Shown: one piece after another, positions 1 to 6,375 of the stretch
Position numbering within the stretch: position 1 is the first letter of the stretch
Layout of the letters: every line of letters starts with the position of its first letter
DNA from: Mycobacterium sp. JS623
GTDB lineage: Bacteria; Actinomycetota; Actinomycetes; Mycobacteriales; Mycobacteriaceae
Length of the DNA: 64,000 nt
Direction of reading: 5' to 3'
Assembly (NCBI RefSeq): GCF_000328565.1
Contig: NC_019966.1
Location: 5,642,001-5,706,000, forward strand
Notes under the pieces: model-generated
What the model was told of the DNA's origin: nothing
Database searches by the model: none
What the model saw: the letters and a program-made list of their open reading frames with translations, nothing else
Made by a program: the position numbers and the translations under genes

Positions 1-79
1 CGCCGGCCTGATCACCAACCTGCGCGGCTACTGGAACATGGACACCATGCAGTTTTCCGAGCCGGACAACAAGGATTAG
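1..79 (+). CDS. C-terminal end of an NTF2-fold ketosteroid-isomerase-like protein (Rv0760c type), partial
   Basis: The frame is open from base 2 to a TAG at 77-79 and enters from outside the window, so only about 25 C-terminal residues are visible. They contain LITNLRGYWNMDTMQF, which resembles the C-terminal strand and tail that I remember for M. tuberculosis Rv0760c (LITNMRGYWNLDMM), a small steroid-binding protein of the SnoaL/ketosteroid isomerase fold. No catalytic residue is in view. Its position, two genes beyond a HIT gene in the phoPR neighbourhood, agrees with the M. tuberculosis gene order. The following SDR gene starts about 30 bases downstream on the same strand, so the two may be co-transcribed. 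The catalytic function is inferred from the family only. Confidence 0.6.
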   Translation, partial: AGLITNLRGYWNMDTMQFSEPDNKD

Positions 80-107
80 CGCGCTTCTCGCCGGCCGCGG
101 AGCCGTC

Positions 108-941
108 GTGGTTGGCGGTACCCGCGGCGTCGGTCTTGCCGTCGCGGAACTCCTGGCACAGCAGGGCGCCGGCGTGGTGGTCAACGGACGCGACAAGAAC
201 GCGGCCGCCGAAGCGGTCCAACTCATTACGGGCGCCGTCGCGTTCGCAGGCTCTCCCGCCGAACCCGCCGTCGCGGAGGCGTTGATCGACACCTGCGTCC
301 AAGAGTTCGGCCGGATCGACATCTTGGTGAACTGCGCGGGCACCGCCGGGCTGGCCAGCGAGTCGATCCTCACCGTGACCAGTGCACAATTCCGCGACCT
401 GGTGGACTCGCATCTCGGCACGACCTTCGAGACATGCCGAGCGGCGGCGCCGAAGATGGTTGCGCAGGGTGGCGGTTCGATCATCAACACCAGTTCGTTC
501 GCATATCTCGGCGACTATGGCGGAACCGGTTACCCGGCGGGCAAGGGCGGCGTCAACGGATTGACGATGGCGATCGCGGCCGAACTGAAGGAGCACGGTG
601 TGCGTGCGAACGTCGTCTGCCCTGGCGCAAAGACGCGGTTGTCGACGGGCACCGAGTACGAAGACCACATCGCCGCGCTGAATCGCCGTGGTCTGCTCGA
701 CGACGTCAGCATGCAGGCGGCGCTCGACGCTCCGCCGCCCGAGTACGTCGCGCCGACCTATGTTTATCTCGCCAGCGATCTCGCCAGGAATGTGACGGGA
801 CAAACCTTCGTTGCCGCAGGCGGTTTCGTCGGATGCTTCGACCGCCAGACACCGTCGATCCTTGCGTATCGGGACCACAATGGCTCGCCGCCGTGGTCGA
901 TCGACGAGATCCACACGACGGTGGAGAGAGTTAGGCGCTGA
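108..941 (+). CDS. SDR-family NAD(P)-dependent oxidoreductase
   Basis: A classical short-chain dehydrogenase/reductase of about 277 residues. The Rossmann glycine motif GGTRGVG lies at the very N-terminus, the catalytic serine region is INTSSFAY, and the YxxxK motif is YPAGK. GTG 108 is the first usable start. The frame is open upstream with hydrophobic residues that could complete the first beta strand (LLAGRGAVVVGG), but I see no ATG, GTG or TTG there, so the annotated N-terminus looks a little short. It follows the ketosteroid-isomerase-like gene and converges on the glycosyltransferase gene with an 11-base overlap of the 3' ends. The substrate cannot be deduced; a steroid or a hydroxy/keto acyl compound would fit the neighbour. 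Confidence 0.85.
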   Translation: MVGGTRGVGLAVAELLAQQGAGVVVNGRDKNAAAEAVQLITGAVAFAGSPAEPAVAEALIDTCVQEFGRIDILVNCAGTAGLASESILTVTSAQFRDLVDSHLGTTFETCRAAAPKMVAQGGGSIINTSSFAYLGDYGGTGYPAGKGGVNGLTMAIAAELKEHGVRANVVCPGAKTRLSTGTEYEDHIAALNRRGLLDDVSMQAALDAPPPEYVAPTYVYLASDLARNVTGQTFVAAGGFVGCFDRQTPSILAYRDHNGSPPWSIDEIHTTVERVRR

Positions 942-2142
942 AAACCCTTCGCAGCGCCACGAATCGGATCAACGTCGCGACGAGGTTCGCCCCAACGAGC
1001 ACCGACAACTCCACCACCTTGCCGACCGTCGGATCGAACCGGTGCAGCACGAACAACGAGCCGCTGGTGACGGCCAGACAGAACACGAACACCAACAAAC
1101 CGTTCAACTGATGCCGCGCGACGCCGGTACGGCCATGAATGCCGAACGTGAAGGCCCGGTTGGCCGCGGTGTTGGCGATCGCGGTCAACAGCAACGCGGC
1201 GAGGTTCGCGGCCTGCGCGCCCATCATGGGGTGAAGCAACAGATAGAGCAGGGCGAAGGCGAGCGTGCTCGCGATGCCCACGATGCCGAACCGCACCATC
1301 TGGCCGACCATGCCGCGCGGCACCCCGACCACCAGCGGCTCGCGGCCGAGGCTGCGCTGCAACTCGCGGATCGGCAACTCGCCTGTCGCCAGCGCGCGGC
1401 CCACCCGCCAGCAGCCCTTGAGGTCGTTGACCGCGGTGCGGACGATGTCGACCCGCGAGTCCGGATCGTCGACCCAGTCGACAGGAACCTCGTGGATGCG
1501 CAACCCCGCCCGCTCGGCGATCACCAGCAGTTCGGTGTCGAAGAACCAGCCGGTGTCGGCGACGTGCGGCAACAGTTGACGCGCCACTTCGGCCCGCACG
1601 GCCTTGAACCCGCACTGCGCGTCGGAGAACTTGGCGCCCAACACGCCACGCAGAATCAAATTGTAACTGCGAGAAACGAATTCGCGCTTCGGCCCCCGCA
1701 CCACACGTGACGACGCCGCCAATCGTGAACCGATCGCAATGTCGGAGTGACCCGAAATCAGCGGCGCCACAAGCGGCATCAACGCAGACAGGTCGGTGGA
1801 CAGGTCGACGTCCATGTAGGCGACCACGTCGGCATCTGAGGCCATCCACGCGGTGTACAGCGCACCGCCGCGGCCCTTGGCGTCGAGGTGAATCACGTCG
1901 ACATCGGACAGCTCGTCAGCCAACGACTCCGCGACCGTCAACGTACTGTCGGTGCTGGCGTTGTCGGCGATCGTGATTCGCGACGGATAAGGCACCTCGG
2001 TGGCCAGAAAATGATGCAGCCGGCGCACGCTTCCCGGGAGATCTCGCTCCTCGTTGTAGACGGGAATCACGATGTCGAGGACATAGCTGCGCGCCGAACG
2101 CGCGGCCACCTCGGTCGTGCGGGGAGCTGCCAGGTCAGTCAC
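931..2142 (-). CDS. GT2 glycosyltransferase fused to a GtrA-like membrane domain
   Basis: The N-terminal half is a DPM/GT2-type glycosyltransferase: VIPVYNEERDLP near residue 24, a DVDLSTD motif in the DxD position, and the acceptor region DAQCGFKA. The C-terminal 130 residues form four hydrophobic segments typical of GtrA, a membrane protein that helps move polyprenyl-phosphate-linked sugars. Such fusions use a nucleotide sugar to glycosylate polyprenyl phosphate at the cytoplasmic face of the membrane. I chose GTG 2142 (403 residues) because longer readings run into the divergent HIT gene and nothing resembling the family precedes this point. About 70 bases separate the two divergent starts and should hold both promoters. 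The sugar donor is unknown. Confidence 0.85.
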   Translation of the reverse strand: MTDLAAPRTTEVAARSARSYVLDIVIPVYNEERDLPGSVRRLHHFLATEVPYPSRITIADNASTDSTLTVAESLADELSDVDVIHLDAKGRGGALYTAWMASDADVVAYMDVDLSTDLSALMPLVAPLISGHSDIAIGSRLAASSRVVRGPKREFVSRSYNLILRGVLGAKFSDAQCGFKAVRAEVARQLLPHVADTGWFFDTELLVIAERAGLRIHEVPVDWVDDPDSRVDIVRTAVNDLKGCWRVGRALATGELPIRELQRSLGREPLVVGVPRGMVGQMVRFGIVGIASTLAFALLYLLLHPMMGAQAANLAALLLTAIANTAANRAFTFGIHGRTGVARHQLNGLLVFVFCLAVTSGSLFVLHRFDPTVGKVVELSVLVGANLVATLIRFVALRRVFSA

Positions 2143-2215
2143 GATGTCGAGCGTCTCTAAATAGGCTGCTACCCCACTGCGGCGTAGCTGGGAGCTTGCT
2201 GGAATGCTGGGGCCC

Positions 2216-2620
2216 ATGGCGACCGTTTTCACCAAGATCATCAACGGGGACATACCGGGCCGGTTCGTCTACGAGGACGACGATGTGGTCGCCTTCCTGA
2301 CGATCGCGCCGATGACGCAGGGCCACACGCTAGTGGTGCCGCGCGCCGAGATCGACCAGTGGCAGGACGTCGACGCCCCGGAGTTCAACCGCGTCATGGC
2401 GGTCTCGCAGCTGATCGGTAAGGCGGTCTGCATGGCATTCGACGTCGAGCGTGCCGGTCTCATCATCGCCGGGCTCGAGGTGCCGCACCTACACGTGCAC
2501 GTGTTTCCGGCCCGCAACCTGAGCGACTTCGGGTTCGCCAACGTCGATCACAACCCGTCGCCGGAATCACTCGACGAGGCGCAGGCGAAGATCAAAGAGG
2601 CGCTGGCTCACCTCACCTGA
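2216..2620 (+). CDS. HIT-family nucleotide-binding hydrolase
   Basis: A 134-residue histidine-triad protein. The signature HLHVHVFP is complete at about residues 93-100, and the fold begins with [24 protein letters not shown], split here as [13 protein letters not shown] and [11 protein letters not shown], as in the HINT/Fhit branch. Members hydrolyse AMP-linked substrates such as AMP-lysine or dinucleoside polyphosphates through the central histidine. ATG 2216 fits the family N-terminus; an in-frame ATG at 2204 would add four residues. The 3' end overlaps the convergent FHA gene by 13 bases. M. tuberculosis carries a HIT-like gene (Rv0759c) next to phoR in the same relative orientation; here about 3.7 kb of other genes lie between them. 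Confidence 0.9.
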   Translation: MATVFTKIINGDIPGRFVYEDDDVVAFLTIAPMTQGHTLVVPRAEIDQWQDVDAPEFNRVMAVSQLIGKAVCMAFDVERAGLIIAGLEVPHLHVHVFPARNLSDFGFANVDHNPSPESLDEAQAKIKEALAHLT

Positions 2621-3252
2621 GCGGGCACATCCGCTTGCGTCTGAGGGCAGACCAGCATCGTGCGAGAAACAGCGCCGCGTCGGACAACATCATTGGCCAG
2701 TGCGATCCGCCGCCCAACCCCGTTGGGGACGCCGAACTTTTCATACAGGTTTTGCAGATGTTGTTTGATGGCCGCCTCCGTAACGAACAACTCGCGAGCC
2801 ATCTGTTGGATCGAAGCGGGTTGAGCGAACGGGTCGTCGGAGACCAACGGCCGACACAACGAAACGAGGACATCGTGTTCGCGTGGGGTCAAACGTGGCC
2901 GAAGCCGCGTGCATTCGTCGGATTTCGTAATATCGTCGGCCGGCACCTTGTCAGCTTGCGTTGCCTGCCAGAAGATCAGCCGTGAATTGCCGAGGCGCAA
3001 TTCGTCGCCAGAACGCAGGATCCGCTCTGCAGTGATCTTTTCTCCGTTTACATACGTGCCATTTCGACTACCCAGATCCCTGATCGACCAAGCCAACCCG
3101 AAGTTTTCCAAGAGGGCGTGGACACGGGAGACAGTTGGGTCCTGATTCAGCGATATCTGACTGGTTGGGAGCTTGCCGAGGCTCACTCGCTGGCCGGCCA
3201 GCGCGATCAACTCTCGTCCTGATGGTTTCGAGATTTCGAGGTAGGAAGACAT
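2608..3252 (-). CDS. FHA-domain protein with a C-terminal helix-turn-helix
   Basis: A 214-residue cytoplasmic protein. Residues about 15-98 form a forkhead-associated phosphothreonine-binding domain with the signature residues SRVH and SRNGTYVNG; the usual Gly-Arg at strand 3 is Gly-Lys (LGKLPTS). Residues about 118-200 ([16 protein letters not shown], then [20 protein letters not shown]) resemble a LuxR/winged-helix DNA-binding segment. This layout suggests a regulator controlled by Ser/Thr protein kinase signalling. It is the last gene of a leftward operon: the HTTM gene stop lies 12 bases upstream. A role in controlling that operon is inference. The 3' end overlaps the convergent HIT gene. 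Confidence 0.8.
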   Translation of the reverse strand: MSSYLEISKPSGRELIALAGQRVSLGKLPTSQISLNQDPTVSRVHALLENFGLAWSIRDLGSRNGTYVNGEKITAERILRSGDELRLGNSRLIFWQATQADKVPADDITKSDECTRLRPRLTPREHDVLVSLCRPLVSDDPFAQPASIQQMARELFVTEAAIKQHLQNLYEKFGVPNGVGRRIALANDVVRRGAVSRTMLVCPQTQADVPAQVR

Positions 3253-3264
3253 CTGCAGTTCCTG

Positions 3265-4269
3265 TTAGTTGTGGATGAGTTGGTCGGGTTGGGTCGCCGC
3301 TGTGGGTGGCGGCGGTGCAAGGTCGGGTTGAGGGTCGCGGCCTAGCCGTGCCCGCAACTGGGTGATCGCGTGCTTGATCGTGTCCGGCAGTCGCCGAGCG
3401 GTGTCGGGGGCGATCCAGGCCACATACAGCACCATCATCGCGTAGCTGAAGATGCCGATCTCGATGTTGAGGTCGATACCCATATGCAACAGCACCCCGC
3501 CGCCCAGCACCCACGGCCGGAAGCGCTTGTTCCACACCAGCACGCCCAGCGCGAATTCGATCACCAAGGTGCCCCAGGTCGCCGCGTTCATCAGCGACGG
3601 GCTGGTGCTGATCCAGTCCGGAACCGGCATGCGCTGCATGTCCTTGAGCCGCAGCGCATATGACACCGCGGTGCCGTCGAGCCATGTCTGCCCGGACAGT
3701 TTGGTTTGCACGCACACCACATAGATGATCGACATCTGCACCTGGATCAGCCGAATCGGCCAGTTGGGCAAGGTCTGCGCCGACCAGAACGACCCGGTGC
3801 GACGACGCTGATCCAACGACAACGCCGCCCCGCTCGGCGCCAGTGCGATGAACAGCGCCTCGATGCGCACTACCGCATCACCGGCATTGAAGAACCAGGG
3901 ATCACGCCGCTGAAACGACAGAATCAGGATGAAAACCAAGATCGCGGCAAACCGGCTATGCCAGCCCACCATCAACGCAATCGAGGCCGCCAACAACAAC
4001 ATCCAGCCGATCAGCACCGCCGGGTTGCTCGACCAGACGTCAAAGACACCCCAGGTATACGGAATCGACGGCCGTTGCGGCGCAACCCCATTGGTGCCGA
4101 ACATCTCGTCCAACAACGGGAAGAGCCACAATGTCCACAACACCGCCAGCGCGCCAAAGGCCATCCGCACCAACCCCAGCGTGTACATCGGTTGAGGCCC
4201 AAACCAAAACGCCTGCCAGCTCTTACCAATCGCCGGTAGCCGGCGCATTCCTACGTTGTGTTCGTTCAT
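3265..4269 (-). CDS. HTTM-domain polytopic membrane protein
   Basis: A 334-residue integral membrane protein with an N-terminal MYTLGLVRMAFGAL segment and several further hydrophobic helices (LIGWMLLLAASIALMVGW, IYVVCVQTKLSGQTWLDGTA and others). This is the pattern of the HTTM domain shared with vitamin K-dependent gamma-carboxylase and related proteins. The Lys in the segment around QTKLSGQTW and the aromatic-rich following loop are typical of the family. The C-terminus is a proline-rich cytoplasmic tail. The start overlaps the stop of the upstream gene (ATGA at 4266-4269), which indicates translational coupling. Whether it modifies a protein substrate, possibly the secreted protein of the same operon, is unproven. 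Confidence 0.75.
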   Translation of the reverse strand: MNEHNVGMRRLPAIGKSWQAFWFGPQPMYTLGLVRMAFGALAVLWTLWLFPLLDEMFGTNGVAPQRPSIPYTWGVFDVWSSNPAVLIGWMLLLAASIALMVGWHSRFAAILVFILILSFQRRDPWFFNAGDAVVRIEALFIALAPSGAALSLDQRRRTGSFWSAQTLPNWPIRLIQVQMSIIYVVCVQTKLSGQTWLDGTAVSYALRLKDMQRMPVPDWISTSPSLMNAATWGTLVIEFALGVLVWNKRFRPWVLGGGVLLHMGIDLNIEIGIFSYAMMVLYVAWIAPDTARRLPDTIKHAITQLRARLGRDPQPDLAPPPPTAATQPDQLIHN

Positions 4270-4784
4270 CGCTGTCCCAAATCTTCCTTGTAGAGGGTCT
4301 CTACCCCGGTCTTTCCGTGGCCGCTTTGCCCAGGCGCTAACAATCTTTCTGTGCGGACAATGATCTGCACCCTTACAGCGCGCTCGGAGGGTCCGGTCAC
4401 CTGATCCACCACCCAGTGAGCCAACGCCGGACGGCTACGCGCATCGCTATACAGCGTCTCCCGCAGCTTGCGCCACCGATGTGAAACTGCCACTCCCACA
4501 ATAGGATCGCTGTCCAGCGGCAACTTCCACACCCGATCAGCGCCGTCGGCCATGGTCACATGGACCTCGAGCTCCTCCAGCCGCTGAGGCGGATTCGGCG
4601 CATACATCGACCAGTACTGCTCCAACCCGGTAGCCATCGCAATCGGCGTCAACACCGGCGACAACGACTGTTTCAACGACGAACCAGCCGGCAAGTTGGA
4701 CACCACGGCAATGAGCACAATCAGCGCAAGCAAGGCGCCGACAGCACCCTCGACAACCAACTTCGCAAATCCCTTAGCCATCAT
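4266..4784 (-). CDS. Membrane-anchored partner of the HTTM protein (DUF5819-like)
   Basis: A 172-residue protein with one N-terminal transmembrane segment (about residues 10-30) and an extracytoplasmic domain that begins with YWSMYAPNPPQRLEELEV. The W/Y-x-M-Y/F-A-P-N-P motif is what I remember for short proteins encoded beside HTTM genes (DUF5819-like); I cannot confirm the family name. It lies 18 bases after the small secreted gene and overlaps the HTTM start by four bases, so all three are probably made from one transcript. A paired membrane complex with the HTTM protein is the obvious guess. ATG-ATG occurs at the start, so translation may begin at 4784 or 4781. Confidence 0.6.
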   Translation of the reverse strand: MMAKGFAKLVVEGAVGALLALIVLIAVVSNLPAGSSLKQSLSPVLTPIAMATGLEQYWSMYAPNPPQRLEELEVHVTMADGADRVWKLPLDSDPIVGVAVSHRWRKLRETLYSDARSRPALAHWVVDQVTGPSERAVRVQIIVRTERLLAPGQSGHGKTGVETLYKEDLGQR

Positions 4785-4802
4785 TTTCTGCTTCCTTGTC
4801 CG

Positions 4803-5141
4803 TCAGAAAACGAAGGTGCTGCCGGTGACGATGGCGCCACCCGGGAACCAGACGATGGTGTTACCGGGGTCATCGGTGATGGCAATGGGGGGGCCGGGGG
4901 ACTCGACGACGGTATTGCCGTCGGTGTCGCCCGGATGGATGTCGAAAGAGGGGATGCCAACGGTGCCGACGGTGCTGACACCTTGTGTGTTGGTCCAAAC
5001 CGAATCTCCCAGTTGCGCGTTGTCGGTGACGTGCTGGGCCGATGACCCGGCGAGCGCCGCGACGCCGAGAGCCAGAGCGCCCGTCGCCAGGCCGACGCCG
5101 ACGGCTCGACCGGACGCTGTGCGCGTTCTCTGTGTTGTCAT
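4803..5141 (-). CDS. Small secreted protein, first gene of the HTTM operon
   Basis: A 112-residue protein. An N-terminal Arg-rich stretch is followed by a hydrophobic core (VGVGLATGALALGVAALAG) and a likely signal-peptidase site near SSA-QHV (about residue 35). The mature part is Gly/Asp/Thr/Val-rich (DGNTVVESPG, PGNTIVWFPGG) and has no cysteine. GGAG lies upstream of ATG 5141. Its leader, about 140 bases upstream, carries the same palindromic element as the GNT-repeat gene. It is not recognised from any characterised family. Its position directly before the DUF5819-like and HTTM genes makes it the natural candidate for a substrate or ligand of that membrane pair, which is inference. Confidence 0.6.
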   Translation of the reverse strand: MTTQRTRTASGRAVGVGLATGALALGVAALAGSSAQHVTDNAQLGDSVWTNTQGVSTVGTVGIPSFDIHPGDTDGNTVVESPGPPIAITDDPGNTIVWFPGGAIVTGSTFVF

Positions 5142-5280
5142 GACGTACTGCTCCTAATGTCGTTGAGGGCAAGGCGTTGGTATTGCGTTGCCGCGAATGT
5201 GAATTCCGTTTCGAGAAGCGTAGGAATTTCGCTGTGTGCTAGAACATCCCCGGCAGAACCAGAGTTTCCTCATCGGGGGG

Positions 5281-5292
5281 AAGGTCGACCTT
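5281..5292. promoter_or_regulatory. Perfect 12-bp palindrome AAGGTCGACCTT upstream of the small secreted gene
   Basis: AAGGTCGACCTT is self-complementary and preceded by a run of six G on this strand. The same arrangement (AGGTCGACCT beside seven G) occurs at 6243-6252, at nearly the same distance (about 140 bases) from the start of the GNT-repeat gene. The following 60 bases toward each gene are also alike (GACATCCC or GAACATCCCC, then CAGAGTT). The shared block probably contains the promoter plus a dimeric regulator site. Confidence 0.5.
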
Positions 5293-5378
5293 GCCCGCAG
5301 GGAAGGGCGGGCGGGAGAGCGCTGATCAGCGAGCCGACCACGCTCCCATAGCGAGCCGCCGGAACCCGTGCAAACGAA

Positions 5379-5430
5379 AAGAGCTGCAGCGCGCTTCGGC
5401 GATCAACCGCGGAAGCGCGCTGCAGCTCTT
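5379..5430 (-). terminator. 19-bp perfect hairpin, probable terminator
   Basis: Arms 5379-5397 and 5412-5430 are perfectly complementary over 19 bases, with a 14-base loop. Read leftward, the stem is followed by TTTTCG. It stands between the GNT-repeat gene and the promoter of the small secreted gene, where a factor-independent terminator would be expected. Confidence 0.6.
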
Positions 5431-5474
5431 GTTAGGTATGGATGAGTTGGCGGGTTCGGTCACCGGTGTGGGTG
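5420..5474 (-). pseudogene. Remnant of an HTTM-gene 3' end
   Basis: Bases 5420-5474 align with 3253-3308, the last codons and the stop of the HTTM gene plus the bases just after it: about 48 of 56 positions agree with a single one-base gap. The gap shifts the frame just before the counterpart of the QPDQLIHN terminus, so this copy is not coding. No other part of the HTTM gene is recognisable here. It shows that the secreted-gene/HTTM block was once duplicated in tandem. Confidence 0.65.
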
Positions 5475-5537
5475 ATCGACGCGAAACCGCAACCCGCGCA
5501 ACAGGATTGTTGTCAAACTGCGACACCCAACACGGCA

Positions 5538-5568
5538 CTGGGCCGCCGACTCCCCGTCGGCGGCCCAG
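5538..5568 (-). terminator. 13-bp hairpin downstream of the GNT-repeat gene
   Basis: Arms 5538-5550 and 5556-5568 pair perfectly over 13 G/C-rich positions around a five-base loop (TCCCC). It begins about 50 bases past the stop codon of the GNT-repeat gene. No T-tract follows, which is usual for mycobacterial intrinsic terminators. Confidence 0.5.
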
Positions 5569-5619
5569 CCAAGCCCTGTAGCCATTTCTCTGGATCCTTT
5601 GGGCCTAGAACACTCCGTG

Positions 5620-6105
5620 TCAGGGGAACAGCAAGGTGTTGACGTTGCTGCCGGTGGTCTGACCGGTGGTGTTGCCGATGGAGTTGCCTGCAACGGTGTT
5701 GCCGACTGTGTTACCCACGGTGTTGCCACCAGTGATGTTCACGCCACCGGGGCCTCCGGCGACCGTGTTGACATTGTCACCAAACGTCTGACCAACCGTG
5801 TTGCCGATCGAGTTGCCTGCAACGGTGTTGCCGATGGTGTTGCCCACGGTGTTGCCACCAGTGACATTCACCCCGGGGAACGCGACGGTGTTGACGTTGT
5901 CCCCGAAGCTCTGACCAACGGTATTGCCGATCGAGTTCTCGAGGTACGTGTTGCCGGACGTGTTACCGATGGTGTTACCGCCCTCGGCGGCGATCGTTGC
6001 CGGCCCGCTGGAAAGCAGTACGGCGGTCAACGCCGCACCACCGATCACCAGGCTGGCGCCTGCGACACGGCTCATCGCCGCGCGCTTGCTCTGTTGTTTC
6101 ATCAT
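5620..6105 (-). CDS. Secreted GNT-repeat protein
   Basis: A 161-residue protein starting at ATG 6105, which has GAGGAAAG just upstream; an ATG follows directly at 6102. Residues 1-40 are a signal peptide ending near ATIAA. The mature protein is three repeats of about 40 residues (42-82, 83-125 and 126-161), each of the form GGNTxGNTxGNTxxxNSIGNT, then GQxxGxNVNT. Gly, Asn, Thr and Val dominate and there is no cysteine or charged cluster. Regular G-N-T spacing suggests a stacked beta structure, but I know of no matching family. It shares its upstream element with the small secreted gene at 4803-5141 and is followed by hairpins, so it is probably monocistronic. Confidence 0.75.
   Translation of the reverse strand: MMKQQSKRAAMSRVAGASLVIGGAALTAVLLSSGPATIAAEGGNTIGNTSGNTYLENSIGNTVGQSFGDNVNTVAFPGVNVTGGNTVGNTIGNTVAGNSIGNTVGQTFGDNVNTVAGGPGGVNITGGNTVGNTVGNTVAGNSIGNTTGQTTGSNVNTLLFP
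5623..5982 (-). repeat. Three in-gene tandem repeats encoding GNT units
   Basis: DNA repeats at about 5860-5982, 5731-5859 and 5623-5730 encode the three protein repeats. The latter two are near-identical at DNA level over long stretches (GGTGTTGCCACCAGTGA recurs), which suggests recent expansion. Confidence 0.7.
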
Positions 6106-6242
6106 GTTTCTTTCCTCATTTGTTTGGGTGGCAGTTCGCTGCCACTGCGTAGTCGGAATGTTCCGACGTCCAAGAACCATAGAAATTTCTCCACCCGCCG
6201 CGACATCCCTGTCGGAAACAGAGTTGTCTTCCTCGGGGGGGT

Positions 6243-6252
6243 AGGTCGACCT
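6243..6252. promoter_or_regulatory. AGGTCGACCT palindrome upstream of the GNT-repeat gene
   Basis: A 10-bp palindrome beside seven G, 138 bases upstream of ATG 6105. It is the counterpart of the element at 5281-5292 and has the same similar flank toward the gene. Confidence 0.5.
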
Positions 6253-6375
6253 TGCCTACGGGTGGGTACGGGACGGCGGGCCCGCGGACGGTTTGATCAC
6301 CAGGTGTGGGTGATCACGACCTGCATGACTCTCACCGACAAATCGAAACAACCTCAGGGGCAAGCGAATTCGCGC

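Larger units (their letters stand above)
5142..5619. other. 478-base gene-free stretch between the two secreted genes
   Basis: This gap holds, in leftward order, a 13-bp hairpin after the GNT-repeat gene (5538-5568), a decayed copy of the HTTM 3' end (5420-5474), a long perfect hairpin (5379-5430), a 12-bp palindrome (CGCTGATCAGCG, 5320-5331), the AAGGTCGACCTT palindrome (5281-5292) and the leader of the small secreted gene. I see no intact coding sequence in it. Confidence 0.6.

Noticed and set aside
5239..5245. CTAGAAC resembling a KstR half-site near the small secreted gene
   Set aside because: The second half-site is missing; single TAGAAC occurrences are expected by chance.
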